From the NCBI RefSeq assembly GCF_001512305.1, contig NZ_LNUT01000004.1, positions 630,664 to 694,663 on the forward strand: a stretch of 64,000 bases of DNA, read 5' to 3'. The notes below the pieces were generated by a model. That model had not been told where the DNA came from, did no database searches, and worked only from the letters and a program-made list of their open reading frames with translations. Position numbers and translations under genes: made by a program. How positions within the stretch are numbered: position 1 is the first letter of the stretch; the number at the start of each line of letters is the position of its first letter. Positions 44,526 to 53,893 of this stretch are shown here, one piece after another. The stretch is from Arthrobacter sp. EPSL27. GTDB lineage: Bacteria > Actinomycetota > Actinomycetes > Actinomycetales > Micrococcaceae.

Positions 44526-46687
44526 AACGCACCTTCCTTCTGCAGTTCGTTGGCGCGGGGTTCGGCAGCCGCGGGCCGGACCCAGACGTGGCTTGTCTTG
44601 AATTCCGGCATCCCGGAGATCGGATCCGTGGCCGCCTCGGTCAGCCGGTTGGCGCTCTCCAGTTCGGGGAAATGGAACGGCAGGAACACCGTTTCGGGCC
44701 GGATGTCCGTGCTCAGCTCCGCACGGCAGGACACCTCACCGCGGCTGTTGGAGATCGAGACGAGGTCTCCCTCGGCGATGCCCTGCGCAGCGGCCGCTGC
44801 GGGATGGATCTGCAGCCGTGCCCCGGGCCGGGCCGCGGCGAGGGCGGCCACCCGGCGGGTCTGCGCACCGGACTGGTAGTGCTCCATCAGACGCCCGGTG
44901 ATCAGGGTCATCGGAGTGCCAGCGGGGTCCGCGGCGGAAGCGGCGGACCCGGTGCCGGGCCCCGACGACGGAGTACGACGGCGGGGCGTCACCGGGGTGA
45001 ACACGGCCCGGCCGTCCGCGTGGGCGAACGCGTCCAGGAACAGCCGCGGCGTTCCGGTGCTGCCGGCGGGGTAGGGCCAGTAGGCTGCCTCGCCGCGGTC
45101 CAGCATGGCGTAGTCGATGCCGGAGTAGTCGGCCAGGCCGCCGGCGGAGGCGAGCCGGATCTCCTCGAAGACGGACTCCGGGTCTTCGCTGAACGTCGAG
45201 GGGGCGTCCAGGGCTTCGGCCAGCCGGGCCATGATCCACAGCTCGGTGCGCACCCCGGGCGGGGGAGCGAGGGCCCGGCGGCGGCGCAGCACCCTGCCCT
45301 CCAGGTTGGTCAGGGTGCCTTCCTCCTCGGCCCACTGGGTGACCGGCAGGACCAGGTCTGCCTCGGCGGCGGTCTCGGAGAGGAAGAAATCGCAGACCAC
45401 CAGGAAGTCCAGGCTCCGCAGGCCGGCGATCACGGCGTTGGCGTCCGGCGCGGACACCGCCACATTGGCGCCGTGCACAAAGAGGCAGCGGACGCCGTCG
45501 GGCTGTCCCAGCGACTTCAGGAGCTGCACGGCGGGCAGCCCGGGGCCCGGGATCAGGGTTTCCGGCACGCCCCAGACGGCGGCCATGTGGGCGCGGGCGG
45601 CGGGGTCTGTGATTTTGCGGTAGCCGGGAAGCTGGTCCGCTTTCTGCCCGTGTTCGCGGCCGCCCTGGCCGTTGCCCTGGCCGGTGAGGGTGCCGTAGCC
45701 GCTGCGGGCGGAGCCGGGCAGGCCGAGCAGGAGGGCCAGGTTGATGGCGGCGGTGGCGGTGTCCGTGCCGTCGACGTGCTGTTCCACGCCGCGGCCGGTG
45801 AGGATGTAGCTGCCGCCGCGCCGGGATCCGTCGGCGAGCCGGCGGGCCGTCTCGCGGATCAGCCCGGCCGGGACGCCGGTGATGGACTGCACGCGCTCGG
45901 GCCAGTAGGAGGCCACGCTGCGGGCCACCGCCTCGTAGCCGGTGGTGCGGGCGGCGGTGTAGCCGGCGTCGGCCAGGCCCTCATGGATCACCGCGTGCGA
46001 GATGCCCAGCAGGAGGGCGAGGTCTGTGCCCGGCAGCGGCGCAAGGTGCAGGCCGCCGCCGTCGTCCGTGAAAGCCGCGGTGGCGGAGCGCCGGGGGTCC
46101 ACCACGATCAGCCCGCCGGCGTCGCGGGCGCCCTGGAGGTGCTGGACGAAGGGCGGCATGGTTTCGGCGACGTTGGAGCCAAGCATCAGGATGGTGCTGG
46201 CGGAGTCGAGGTCCTCCACCGGGAACGGCAGGCCGCGGTCGACGCCGAACGCGCGCATCCCGGCGGCGGCGGCCGAGGACATGCAGAACCGGCCGTTGTA
46301 GTCGATCCGTGAGGTGCCGAGGGCCAGCCGGGCGAATTTGCCCAGCTGGTAGGCCTTCTCATTGGTGAGTCCGCCGCCGCCGAAGACTCCGATCGCGTCC
46401 GCGCCGTGGCGGGCGCGGGTGGTCTTGACGGCGGCGGTGATCAGCGCCAGGGCCTCGTCCCAGCCCACCGGACGGTGGACGCCGTCGGCGCCCCTGCGCA
46501 GCGGCTCGGTGACGCGTCCGGGGTGCTGCAGGAGCGACGCCGAGGTCCAGCCCTTGCGGCACAGGCCGCCGCGGTTGGTGGGGAAGTCCCGGCCGGCCAC
46601 GTCCGGGGGAGCGGCCGGCGCGGGGGTGAGCGTCATGGCGCACTGCAGGGCGCAGTAGGGGCAGTGCGTGGCGGCGCCGTTGGTCAT
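44522..46687 (-). CDS. nasA: Assimilatory nitrate reductase catalytic subunit
   Basis: Molybdopterin oxidoreductase of 721 aa reducing nitrate to nitrite in the cytoplasm. The N-terminal [4Fe-4S] motif is HCPYCALQC...C (C9, C12, C16, C43), followed by KGWTSASLLQHPGR, DYNGRFCMSSAAAAG, TGRGVEQHVDGT, GTLTGQGNGQGGREHGQKAD and a C-terminal molydopterin dinucleotide-binding domain (LITGRLMEHYQSG). No signal peptide, so it is the assimilatory Nas type. It begins 1 bp after narK ends and overlaps nasB. It has no fused C-terminal BFD domain, which is provided by NasB. Confidence 0.95.
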   Translation of the reverse strand: MTNGAATHCPYCALQCAMTLTPAPAAPPDVAGRDFPTNRGGLCRKGWTSASLLQHPGRVTEPLRRGADGVHRPVGWDEALALITAAVKTTRARHGADAIGVFGGGGLTNEKAYQLGKFARLALGTSRIDYNGRFCMSSAAAAGMRAFGVDRGLPFPVEDLDSASTILMLGSNVAETMPPFVQHLQGARDAGGLIVVDPRRSATAAFTDDGGGLHLAPLPGTDLALLLGISHAVIHEGLADAGYTAARTTGYEAVARSVASYWPERVQSITGVPAGLIRETARRLADGSRRGGSYILTGRGVEQHVDGTDTATAAINLALLLGLPGSARSGYGTLTGQGNGQGGREHGQKADQLPGYRKITDPAARAHMAAVWGVPETLIPGPGLPAVQLLKSLGQPDGVRCLFVHGANVAVSAPDANAVIAGLRSLDFLVVCDFFLSETAAEADLVLPVTQWAEEEGTLTNLEGRVLRRRRALAPPPGVRTELWIMARLAEALDAPSTFSEDPESVFEEIRLASAGGLADYSGIDYAMLDRGEAAYWPYPAGSTGTPRLFLDAFAHADGRAVFTPVTPRRRTPSSGPGTGSAASAADPAGTPMTLITGRLMEHYQSGAQTRRVAALAAARPGARLQIHPAAAAAQGIAEGDLVSISNSRGEVSCRAELSTDIRPETVFLPFHFPELESANRLTEAATDPISGMPEFKTSHVWVRPAAAEPRANELQKEGAL

Positions 46688-46688
46688 G

Positions 46689-48125
46689 TTAGACGTGTCC
46701 CATCGCGTTCCGGTTGGCGTTGCGGATGTAGAAGAACCAGCAGACGGCGAGCATCAGGACATAGGCGCCGACGAAACCGTAGAACGCCGGGGTGTACGAG
46801 CCGCTGGTGGTGTTGGAGGCGTTGAGCACCTGCGGGATAACGAAGCCTCCGTAGGCGCCGATGGCCGAGATCAGGCCCAGGGCCGAGGAGGCGAGGCGCT
46901 GGGTGGTGACGGTGCCGGCGCCGGACTTTGCCGCGCGGCTGGAGGTGGCGAAAATGATGGGGATCATCCGGTAGGTTGCGCCGTTCCCGAAGCCGCTGGC
47001 GGTGAAGAGCAGCAGGAACAGGCCCAGGAACATCCAGAAGTTCTTCAGCGGCAGTGTCCAGACCATGGCCAGGGTGATCACTGCCATCGATGCGAATGCG
47101 GCGACCGTCATCCGGGCGCCGCCCATGCGGTCGGCCATGCGTCCGCCGTAGGGACGGGCCAGCGACCCCACCAGCGGGCCCAGGAACGCGAGGGAGAGGG
47201 CCACCGTGCCGACCCCGATCGAGGAGAACGCCGGGAAGTAGTCCTTGATGAGCTTGGGGAACACACCGGCGAAGCCGATGAACGAACCGAAGGTGCCGAT
47301 GTACAGCAGCGCCATGATCCACAGGTGCGGTTCCTTCAGCGCGGCGAGCGAGCCGGCGACGTCGCCCTTGGCGCTGGTGAGGTTGTCCATGTACTTCCAC
47401 GCGCCGAACGCGGCGAGCAGGATCAGCGGGACCCACATCAGGCCGGCGACGGGCAGGTTGACGGTGCCGGCGGCCAGGAGCGTGATGGCCACCGGGACGG
47501 CGAGCTGCGCGACGGCGGCACCCAGGTTCCCGCCGGCGGCGTTGAGGCCCAGCGCCCAGCCCTTTTCGCGGGCGGGGTAGAAGAAGGTGATGTTGGCCAT
47601 GGAGCTGGCGAAGTTGCCGCCGCCGAACCCGGCCAGGGCTGCGACCAGGAGCATGGTGCCGAACGGCGTTTCCGGGTTGGAGACGCACAACGCCAGCCCG
47701 ATCGAGGGAATGAGCAGCAGCAGTGCCGAGACGATGGTCCAGTTGCGGCCGCCGAAGCGGGGGACCATAAAGGTGTAGGGGATCCGGAGGGTGGCCCCCA
47801 CCAGGCTGGGCATGGAGATCAGCCAGAAGATTTCCGAGGTGGTGAAGGTGAAGCCGGCCGCGGGGAGCTGGACCACCACGATCGACCACAGCTGCCACAC
47901 CACAAAGCCCAGGAACTCGGCGAAGATGGACCAGTTCAGGTTGCGGCGGGCGATGGCCCGGCCCTGGGATTCCCACTGTTCCTTGTTCTCCGCATCCCAG
48001 TTCGCGATCCAGCGGCCGGGGCGGTGTTCGAGGGCGGGCCCGCCGAGGGCGGTGCCGGCACGGGCGGCGGGGGAAATTCCGGGGGAAATGCCGGTCGGGG
48101 CATCTGCGGTGCGTTCAGCAGTCAC
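46689..48125 (-). CDS. narK: NarK-type nitrate/nitrite MFS transporter
   Basis: A major facilitator transporter of 478 aa with about 12 helices; an N-terminal cytoplasmic extension of about 65 aa is unusual but common in actinobacterial homologues. Signature: FAGFGGGNFASSM-like segment (ALAGFGGGNFASSMANITFF) and the second nitrate signature around GLNAAGGNLGAAVAQL. GTG 48125 has AAGGAGG close upstream. It heads the operon narK-nasA-nasB and so imports nitrate for assimilation. The upstream region has GlnR-type half-sites. Confidence 0.93.
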   Translation of the reverse strand: MTAERTADAPTGISPGISPAARAGTALGGPALEHRPGRWIANWDAENKEQWESQGRAIARRNLNWSIFAEFLGFVVWQLWSIVVVQLPAAGFTFTTSEIFWLISMPSLVGATLRIPYTFMVPRFGGRNWTIVSALLLLIPSIGLALCVSNPETPFGTMLLVAALAGFGGGNFASSMANITFFYPAREKGWALGLNAAGGNLGAAVAQLAVPVAITLLAAGTVNLPVAGLMWVPLILLAAFGAWKYMDNLTSAKGDVAGSLAALKEPHLWIMALLYIGTFGSFIGFAGVFPKLIKDYFPAFSSIGVGTVALSLAFLGPLVGSLARPYGGRMADRMGGARMTVAAFASMAVITLAMVWTLPLKNFWMFLGLFLLLFTASGFGNGATYRMIPIIFATSSRAAKSGAGTVTTQRLASSALGLISAIGAYGGFVIPQVLNASNTTSGSYTPAFYGFVGAYVLMLAVCWFFYIRNANRNAMGHV

Positions 48126-48154
48126 GGGGACCTCCTTGGGGATGTTGTCCTTTC

Positions 48155-48208
48155 ACGGTAGGGACGCCGCGTTTCCGGGACCGTCGCTGTTTGTTAACGT
48201 GCTGTGAC
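48155..48208 (-). promoter_or_regulatory. narK promoter with GlnR-type box
   Basis: Minus-strand -10 TACCGT (plus-strand 48155-48160). After exactly 10 bp the plus strand shows GTTTC (48171), CGTCG (48182), GTTAA (48193) and GTGAC (48204) at 11-bp intervals. Toward narK this reads GTCAC-N6-TTAAC-N6-CGACG-N6-GAAAC. Three of four half-sites fit the GTNAC/GAAAC pattern and the spacing is identical to nirB. Confidence 0.7.
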
Positions 48209-48291
48209 GTTTGCCTATCGGCGCGTTTGTGACGGGGTGAGGGGATGTTGGGGGCATAGTGTGATGACCACCACGTGAGACGAATCAACCT

Positions 48292-48350
48292 GTCCAAATA
48301 GTGGAACATTTGTCCATTGACTGGACGCCCGGAACTAATATGTAAACATA
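48292..48350 (+). promoter_or_regulatory. Twin operator-like palindromes upstream of the MHS transporter
   Basis: TGTCCA-N5-TGGA(A)C at 48291-48307 and TGTCCA-N5-TGGAC at 48311-48326 are 20 bp apart, two helical turns. The second overlaps a TTGACT (48318-48323) that could be a -35. A palindromic TATGTAAACATA (48339-48350) and ATACGTAT (48348-48355) follow; TATGTA or TGTAAA could be the -10. Likely a repressor-controlled promoter for the gene at 48413. Confidence 0.6.
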
Positions 48351-48412
48351 CGTATCCTCCGCCGGGCGGCTTCGAGCAGCACCAGTCCGGTCTTCAATGA
48401 AAGCGCTACTAC

Positions 48413-49825
48413 ATGTCATCCACTGCTACATCCACGGAGCATGGGTCCGCCAAACAGGTGAACTCGCGCGGCCGCGTCATCGTCGCCAGCCTGGTCGGCA
48501 CCACCGTTGAGTTCTACGACTTCTACGTGTACGCCACCGCCGCTGTGCTCGTCTTCCCCCGCCTGTTCTTCCCCGGGCAGAACGAAACCACCCAGCTGCT
48601 GAGCTCCTTCGCGGTGTTTGGTGTCGCCTTCATCGCCCGCCCGCTCGGGTCCATCGTCTTTGGTCACTTCGGTGACAAGTTCGGCCGCAAGGGCACCCTG
48701 GTGGCGTCGCTGCTGACCATGGGCATTGCCACCTTCCTCATCGGCTGCCTCCCGACGGCGCTCGTGCCGGGCTGGGAATTCTGGGCGCCGGCCCTGCTGG
48801 TTGTGATGCGCTTCGCCCAGGGCCTGGCCCTCGGCGGCGAGTGGAGCGGTGCCGCACTGCTGGCCACCGAGAATGCCCCGGCGGACAAGCGCGCCATCTA
48901 CGGCACGTTCCCGCAGCTGGGTGCCCCGATCGGCTTCATCATCGCCAACGTGATCTTCCTGGTCTTCAGCTACGCACTCTCCCCGGAAGCGTTTATGGAG
49001 TGGGGCTGGCGTGTGCCGTTCCTGCTCAGCGCCGTGATGGTCATCATCGGCCTCTACGTCCGCCTCAAGCTGATCGAGACCCCGGCCTTCACCAAGGTCA
49101 TCGAATCCAAAGAGGTGGCCAAGCTGCCCCTGGCCCGGGTCTTCAAGACCAGCTGGCGCCAGCTGATCCTGGGCACGTTCATCATGCTCGCCACGTACGT
49201 CCTCTTCTACCTGATGACCACGTTCACCCTGACCTACGGCACCCGCGCGTCCAGCCTGGACGCCGCCAAGGCTGCAGCGGAGAAGGCCGGCAAGCCGATG
49301 ACCGAGGCGGCCGCAGCCGCGTTTGTTCCCGGCCTGGGCTACTCCCGCAACGACTTCCTCTGGATGCTGATTGCCGGCGTCGTGTTCTTCGGCATCTTCA
49401 CCCTGGTCTCCGGCCCGCTGGCCGAGAAGTACGGCCGCCGCAAAATGCTGATCGCCGTGACCTTCGGCATCTTCGCGTTCGGCCTGCTGTTCGTTCCGCT
49501 GTTCAGCGCAGGCTTCGTGGGCACCATGGCCCTGCTGATCATCGGCTTCTCCCTGATGGGGCTGACCTTCGGGCCCATGGGGGCGCTGCTGCCGGAGCTC
49601 TTCCCGACGAACGTCCGGTACACCGGCTCCGCCATCAGCTACAACTTCTCGTCCATCCTGGGCGCAGCGGTGGCCCCGTTCATCGCCGTCTGGCTCTGGG
49701 AGATGGCGAAGGGCAGCCCCGTGCTGGTGGGTGTCTACCTCGCGGTCATGTCCGTGCTGACGCTGATCGCACTCTTCGTCAGCAAGGAAACCCGCGATCT
49801 GGACTACACCAACAACGTAGCCTGA
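48413..49825 (+). CDS. MHS-family MFS transporter (metabolite:H+ symporter)
   Basis: A 470-aa transporter with about 12 helices. Family signatures: GRVIVASLVGTTVEFYDFYV near the N-terminus, ARPLGSIVFGHFGDKFGRK (loop 2-3), RFAQGLALGGEWSGAALLATE. Related proteins (ProP, ShiA, KgtP, YhjE) import organic acids or betaines; substrate cannot be assigned. A cytoplasmic loop has AAKAAAEKAGKPMTEAAAAAF, an insertion seen in the YhjE branch. It is divergent from narK and has its own operator-like palindromes. Confidence 0.88.
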   Translation: MSSTATSTEHGSAKQVNSRGRVIVASLVGTTVEFYDFYVYATAAVLVFPRLFFPGQNETTQLLSSFAVFGVAFIARPLGSIVFGHFGDKFGRKGTLVASLLTMGIATFLIGCLPTALVPGWEFWAPALLVVMRFAQGLALGGEWSGAALLATENAPADKRAIYGTFPQLGAPIGFIIANVIFLVFSYALSPEAFMEWGWRVPFLLSAVMVIIGLYVRLKLIETPAFTKVIESKEVAKLPLARVFKTSWRQLILGTFIMLATYVLFYLMTTFTLTYGTRASSLDAAKAAAEKAGKPMTEAAAAAFVPGLGYSRNDFLWMLIAGVVFFGIFTLVSGPLAEKYGRRKMLIAVTFGIFAFGLLFVPLFSAGFVGTMALLIIGFSLMGLTFGPMGALLPELFPTNVRYTGSAISYNFSSILGAAVAPFIAVWLWEMAKGSPVLVGVYLAVMSVLTLIALFVSKETRDLDYTNNVA

Positions 49826-49852
49826 CGCCCGTTCCCGGTCCGGGCTGACGCT

Positions 49853-49947
49853 CCTGCCCGGTTACTGATGGAATTGCCCGGTGTGTTCGCTGAACACGCC
49901 GGGCATTTCCGTGTCCGGGGCCGGTGCGGGAAAAGTAACCGGGCAGG
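49853..49947. terminator. Nested inverted repeats after the MHS gene
   Basis: Inner stem GCCCGGTGTGTTC (49876-49888) with GAACACGCCGGGC (49892-49904), one T-G pair and a 3-nt loop, followed by TTTCC: a likely terminator. Around it, arms CCTGCCCGGTTACT (49853-49866) and AGTAACCGGGCAGG (49934-49947) form a perfect 14-bp outer pair. Confidence 0.8.
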
Positions 49948-49960
49948 AACGCTCCGCCCG

Positions 49961-49990
49961 GTCAGGGCAGGTCAGGTCAGGTCAGGGCAG
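49961..49990. repeat. Pentanucleotide repeat (GTCAG/GGCAG)x6
   Basis: Six 5-bp units: GTCAG, GGCAG, GTCAG, GTCAG, GTCAG, GGCAG. It lies between the terminator and the convergent amidotransferase gene, 26 bp from its stop codon. Likely slippage-derived. Confidence 0.75.
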
Positions 49991-50016
49991 GCCCGGGGTT
50001 GGTGCATCCAGCGCGG

Positions 50017-50763
50017 CTAGGCGGCGTAGCGCTCCACAAAGTTCCGCAGGATCTTCATCGGTTCCGTCGCGGAGAATCCCCGGGCGTCCTCCATCAGCAT
50101 CTCGGCGGCCTCGGGCGGGAAGTAGCCGGCGTGGCGGTAGATGTCGATCCGGGTCACCAGGCCCTGTGCATCGAGTTCGGGATGGAACTGCGTGGCGTAC
50201 AGGTTGGTCTTGATCCGGAACATGTGCACCGGGCAGGTTGCGGAACTGGCCAGGAGCACCGCGTGGGAGGGCAGGAGCGTGCAGGCTTCCTTGTGGCCGG
50301 TGAAGGCTGTGAAAGTCTCCGGCAACCCCCGCAGCAGCGGATCCGCCAGCCCTTCCTCCGTCAGCTTGATGGCGACGCCGCCGAGGCCCTCCCCGTAGGT
50401 CCGGTCGATCACAGCGCCCTGGTGCCGGCCCAGCGTGCCCACCCCATAGCAGGCGCCGAGGAAGGGGAAGTCCGCAGGCACGATCCGGTCCAGCAGGGCC
50501 GCGAGCTCATGCTCCACCCGGTGCTGGACGTCGCTTTTTTGCCCGGCGGGATCGCTGGATGTAAACGGGCTCCCGCCCACAATCACGCCCGAGTAGTCGG
50601 CGAGGTCCAGCCGCGGAAGAGGCCCGGCCTCCATCCGGATGCGCTCCAACTGCGAGGGCTCCAGCCCGCCGTAACGCAGGTAGGCCTCGTATTCGTCCTC
50701 GGCAGCAGCGTCCTCTGCCCGGGAGGCAAGGAGCAGAAATGGCTTCACAGACCAAGTCTGCAC
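50017..50763 (-). CDS. Class I glutamine amidotransferase-like protein
   Basis: A 248-aa GATase1 domain protein. The nucleophile elbow is FLGACYGVGTLG with the catalytic cysteine, and the His-Glu part is YATQFHPELD. Standalone proteins of this type are often annotated as GMP synthase-like amidotransferases; no synthetase partner is nearby, so the acceptor is unknown. GTG 50763 is taken; an in-frame GTG at 50748 (VKPFLLLASRAE) is equally possible, as neither has a clear RBS. It starts 52 bp after the biotin-carboxylase gene in the same direction. Confidence 0.82.
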   Translation of the reverse strand: MQTWSVKPFLLLASRAEDAAAEDEYEAYLRYGGLEPSQLERIRMEAGPLPRLDLADYSGVIVGGSPFTSSDPAGQKSDVQHRVEHELAALLDRIVPADFPFLGACYGVGTLGRHQGAVIDRTYGEGLGGVAIKLTEEGLADPLLRGLPETFTAFTGHKEACTLLPSHAVLLASSATCPVHMFRIKTNLYATQFHPELDAQGLVTRIDIYRHAGYFPPEAAEMLMEDARGFSATEPMKILRNFVERYAA

Positions 50764-50815
50764 GGGCGGGACGCGGGGGCGCCAGAGGCGCGCCCGCGTC
50801 CCGCCGGGCGGTCAG

Positions 50816-52675
50816 CTATTCGGTGGCCGCGTCTTCGATGAGGGCAATGATGGCACCGGCGGAGACGGTTTCTCCGGCCGCCGCGGCCAGCCCGATCACA
50901 ATGCCGCTGCGGTGGGCGGTGAGCGGTTGTTCCATCTTCATGGCCTCGAGCACCACCACCAGGTCGCCTTCGGCAACGGTGTCACCCTCGCCCACGGCCA
51001 CCTTGACGATGGTGCCCTGCATGGGCGAGGTCAGGGCGTTGCCGCTGGCCGCAGCAGCAGCGCCGCCGCGGGAGCGCTTTTTGGCTTTGGCCGGCTTGGC
51101 CGCGGCCGGGCCGGCCCCCGTGCCCAGCGACGCCGGGAGGACGACCTCAAGGCGTTTGCCGCCGACCTCGACGACGACGCGCTGGCGTTCGCCGGCGTCG
51201 GGCGTTTCCACATCGGTGCCGGTGGGGGTCCAGGCGGGGATGTCATTGACGAATGCCGTCTCGATCCAGCGGGTGTGGACCTTGAACGGGCCCTCGGCGG
51301 GAGCGAAGTCAGGGTTGCCCACGACGGCGAGGTCGAACGGGATGACGGTGGGGATGCCCTCGACCACCATCTCCTCGAGCGCCCGCCGGGAACGCTGCAG
51401 GGCCTGCGCGCGGGTGGCGCCGGTGACGATTAGCTTGGAGAGCATCGAGTCGAAGTTGCCGCTGATGACGTCGCCCTCCTCCACGCCGGAGTCGATCCGG
51501 ACGCCCGGGCCGGTGGGGTTCTTCAGCCGGGTGATGGTGCCCGGGGCGGGCATGAAGTTCCGGCCCGGGTCCTCGCCGGTGATGCGGAACTCGATCGAGT
51601 GGCCGCGGACTTCAGGGTCGCCGTAGCCGAGTTCCTCGCCGCGGGCCAGCCGGAACTGCTCGCGGACCAGGTCGATCCCGGTGACCTCTTCGGAGACGCA
51701 GTGCTCCACCTGGAGGCGGGTGTTGACCTCGAGGAAGGAGATGGTGCCGTCCTGGCCGACGAGGAATTCGCAAGTGCCGGCGCCGAGGTAGCCGGCTTCC
51801 CTGAGGATGGCCTTCGAGGACTCGTAGAGCCGCCGGTTCTGCTCCTCGGTGAGGAACGGGGCCGGGGCCTCTTCGACAAGTTTCTGGTTGCGGCGCTGCA
51901 GCGAGCAGTCGCGGGTGGAAACCACCACCACGTTGCCGTGGGCGTCGGCGAGGCACTGGGTCTCCACGTGGCGAGGGGCGTCCAGGAAGCGTTCGATGAA
52001 GCACTCGCCCCGGCCGAAGGCCGCTACGGCCTCGCGGACGGCGGATTCGAACAGTTCGGGGATTTCCTCGCGGGTGCGGGCTACTTTGATGCCGCGCCCG
52101 CCGCCGCCGAAGGCTGCTTTGATGGCCACCGGAAGGCCGAACTTGTCCACGAACTCGAGGATTTCCTCGGCGGATTCCACGGGGTCGGCGGTGCCGGGAA
52201 CCTGCGGCGCGCCGACCTTTTCGGCGATGTGGCGGGCCTGGACCTTGTCGCCGAGGGCGGAGATCGCGGCAGGGGAGGGGCCGATCCAGGTGATGCCGGC
52301 GTCGATCACCTTCGCGGCGAATTCGGCGTTCTCGGCCAGGAACCCGTAGCCGGGGTGGATGGCATCGGCGCCGGAGCGGCGGGCCACTTCGATCAGCTTG
52401 TCCATCACGAGGTAGGACTCGGCAGCGGTGTTGCCGCCCAGAGCGTACGCCTCGTCGGCGAGCTTGACGTGCAGGGCGTCGCGGTCCGGGTCTGCGTAGA
52501 CCGCCACGGAGGCGATGCCTTCGTCGCGTGCGGCGCGGATGATGCGCACCGCGATTTCACCACGGTTGGCGACCAGCACCTTGCTCAGGGAATGGCTGCC
52601 CGGCGCGGCTGCGGCGGTGCCTTCCTGGGCGGATCGCTGCAGGGGATTTGCGGACTGCTCCGTATTTGCTGACAA
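50816..52675 (-). CDS. accA: Acyl-CoA carboxylase alpha subunit (biotin carboxylase + BCCP)
   Basis: A 619-aa actinobacterial acetyl/propionyl-CoA carboxylase alpha chain. The N-terminal biotin carboxylase has [20 protein letters not shown], the ATP loop [14 protein letters not shown], and [19 protein letters not shown]. An alanine/lysine-rich linker leads to the C-terminal biotinyl domain with EAMKMEQP (biotin on K). TTG 52675 is used as start because AAGGAG precedes it. The beta and epsilon subunit genes lie about 11 kb away at the end of the window, a split arrangement. Confidence 0.94.
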   Translation of the reverse strand: MSANTEQSANPLQRSAQEGTAAAAPGSHSLSKVLVANRGEIAVRIIRAARDEGIASVAVYADPDRDALHVKLADEAYALGGNTAAESYLVMDKLIEVARRSGADAIHPGYGFLAENAEFAAKVIDAGITWIGPSPAAISALGDKVQARHIAEKVGAPQVPGTADPVESAEEILEFVDKFGLPVAIKAAFGGGGRGIKVARTREEIPELFESAVREAVAAFGRGECFIERFLDAPRHVETQCLADAHGNVVVVSTRDCSLQRRNQKLVEEAPAPFLTEEQNRRLYESSKAILREAGYLGAGTCEFLVGQDGTISFLEVNTRLQVEHCVSEEVTGIDLVREQFRLARGEELGYGDPEVRGHSIEFRITGEDPGRNFMPAPGTITRLKNPTGPGVRIDSGVEEGDVISGNFDSMLSKLIVTGATRAQALQRSRRALEEMVVEGIPTVIPFDLAVVGNPDFAPAEGPFKVHTRWIETAFVNDIPAWTPTGTDVETPDAGERQRVVVEVGGKRLEVVLPASLGTGAGPAAAKPAKAKKRSRGGAAAAASGNALTSPMQGTIVKVAVGEGDTVAEGDLVVVLEAMKMEQPLTAHRSGIVIGLAAAAGETVSAGAIIALIEDAATE

Positions 52676-52799
52676 GGCGTCTCCTTCTTTCCTTCAGGGA
52701 GCCTAGCGCGGTTTTGGAGGTTCCGCCGATATTACTTGCGGATTCCGCGCGTAAAGCGCCCAACCTTTGTAGGGTTTCCACAAGGTGCTGCGAAATAGC

Positions 52800-53477
52800 T
52801 CACTCAGCCCGGAGAAGTGCGGGATCCGCGGCGCCGGTGGTCCACAGATCGGTGATGCCCACTTGGGCCTGCCCCAGGAGCCCGCGCAGGGTGGAAATGG
52901 ACAGCCCGACGACGGCGTGCGGGTCGCCGTCGACCTTGCGGATGAACGCGCCGCCGTAGCCGTCGATGGTGAAGGAGCCGGCGCACTGCAGGGGCTCGCC
53001 GGTGGCGATGTAAGCCTCGATTTCTTCCGGGTCCATCTCCATGAAGTGGACTTCCGCTGAGGTGACGTGGCCCAGGGTGGCGCCGGAGCCGGTTGCCCCA
53101 GGCTCGTCGGAATCCTCGGTGTCGCGGCAGTCCACCAGCCAGTGTCCGGTGTGCAGCACACCCTTGCTGCCGCTCATCCGGAGCATGCGCTCCCTGGCGA
53201 CGTCCGCTGTGTACGGCTTGCCGTGCGCCTCGCCGTCGAACTCGAAGACAGAATCGCAGCCGATCACCAGCGCGCCGTCGGCCTCGGGCAGGGAGGCGAC
53301 GGCCTCTGCCTTGGCCCGGGCCAGGAGCAGGGCGGTGTCGTGCGGGTCGGTGACGCCGTAGCGGGCCTGGACGGCGTCCTCGTCCACATCGGAGACAAGG
53401 ACCTCGTGCCGGATGCCGGCGTCGGTGAGCAGCTTGGTGCGGGCGGGGGACTGGGAGGCAAGAATGAGGCGGGTCAC
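52800..53477 (-). CDS. maf: Maf-like nucleoside-triphosphate pyrophosphatase
   Basis: A 225-aa Maf/YceF/YhdE-family protein that hydrolyses non-canonical or excess NTPs to NMPs. Start motif LILASQSPARTKLLTDAG; the active-site aspartate/glutamate region is DGALVIGCDSVFEFDG, followed by KPYTADVARERM and STGEPLQ-like ATGEPLQCAGSFTIDGYGG. GTG start; TAGGCT 6 bases upstream suggests a leaderless mRNA. Maf genes are common next to acyl-CoA carboxylase genes in actinobacteria, as here, with a 124-bp gap. Confidence 0.93.
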   Translation of the reverse strand: MTRLILASQSPARTKLLTDAGIRHEVLVSDVDEDAVQARYGVTDPHDTALLLARAKAEAVASLPEADGALVIGCDSVFEFDGEAHGKPYTADVARERMLRMSGSKGVLHTGHWLVDCRDTEDSDEPGATGSGATLGHVTSAEVHFMEMDPEEIEAYIATGEPLQCAGSFTIDGYGGAFIRKVDGDPHAVVGLSISTLRGLLGQAQVGITDLWTTGAADPALLRAE

Positions 53478-53548
53478 GGCTCCAGCCTAGTTGCCGGGGC
53501 TGGATGCTGCCGTGCTTTTTTGTCGGAGGTCGCTGGCAGGGTGGGTGC

Positions 53549-53890
53549 ATGGATGAGAGCCAGGGGTTCAACCGGGGACCACGTCAGGGAACAAGCAAGG
53601 GGCCAGCCCAAGAAACGGGAAGCGCGTTCCGTGGCCTGATCGCGATGTGCGGTGCCGCGCTTGACCAGGTGCCCGAGCCCACCAGCGCAGCAGGCTTCCT
53701 TGAGACTCTCCGCCGGCTGGACGTGCTCAGCGCAGCGATGGCTGATGTCAAGACCCGGTTGGAAGTGGAGCTGATTCTTTGCCGTGCGCCGCTATTGACG
53801 TCCGGTACGGGGACCTCGCCCATGGCCGCAGAGGCTGCTGACCGACTTCGGCTGGCCATCAAAAATGTCATAGCTCTCGGGGAGACTTGA
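53549..53890 (+). CDS. Small protein upstream of DUF222/HNH gene
   Basis: A 113-aa protein, ATG 53549 (MDESQGF). A helical core (ETLRRLDVLSAAMADVKTRL, then EVELILCRAP) recalls the first helix of DUF222 proteins (compare [18 protein letters not shown] in the next gene). It ends 3 bp before the DUF222-HNH start and is surely cotranscribed. Function unknown; it may be a detached or duplicated N-terminal helix region. Confidence 0.65.
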   Translation: MDESQGFNRGPRQGTSKGPAQETGSAFRGLIAMCGAALDQVPEPTSAAGFLETLRRLDVLSAAMADVKTRLEVELILCRAPLLTSGTGTSPMAAEAADRLRLAIKNVIALGET

Positions 53891-53893
53891 ACC

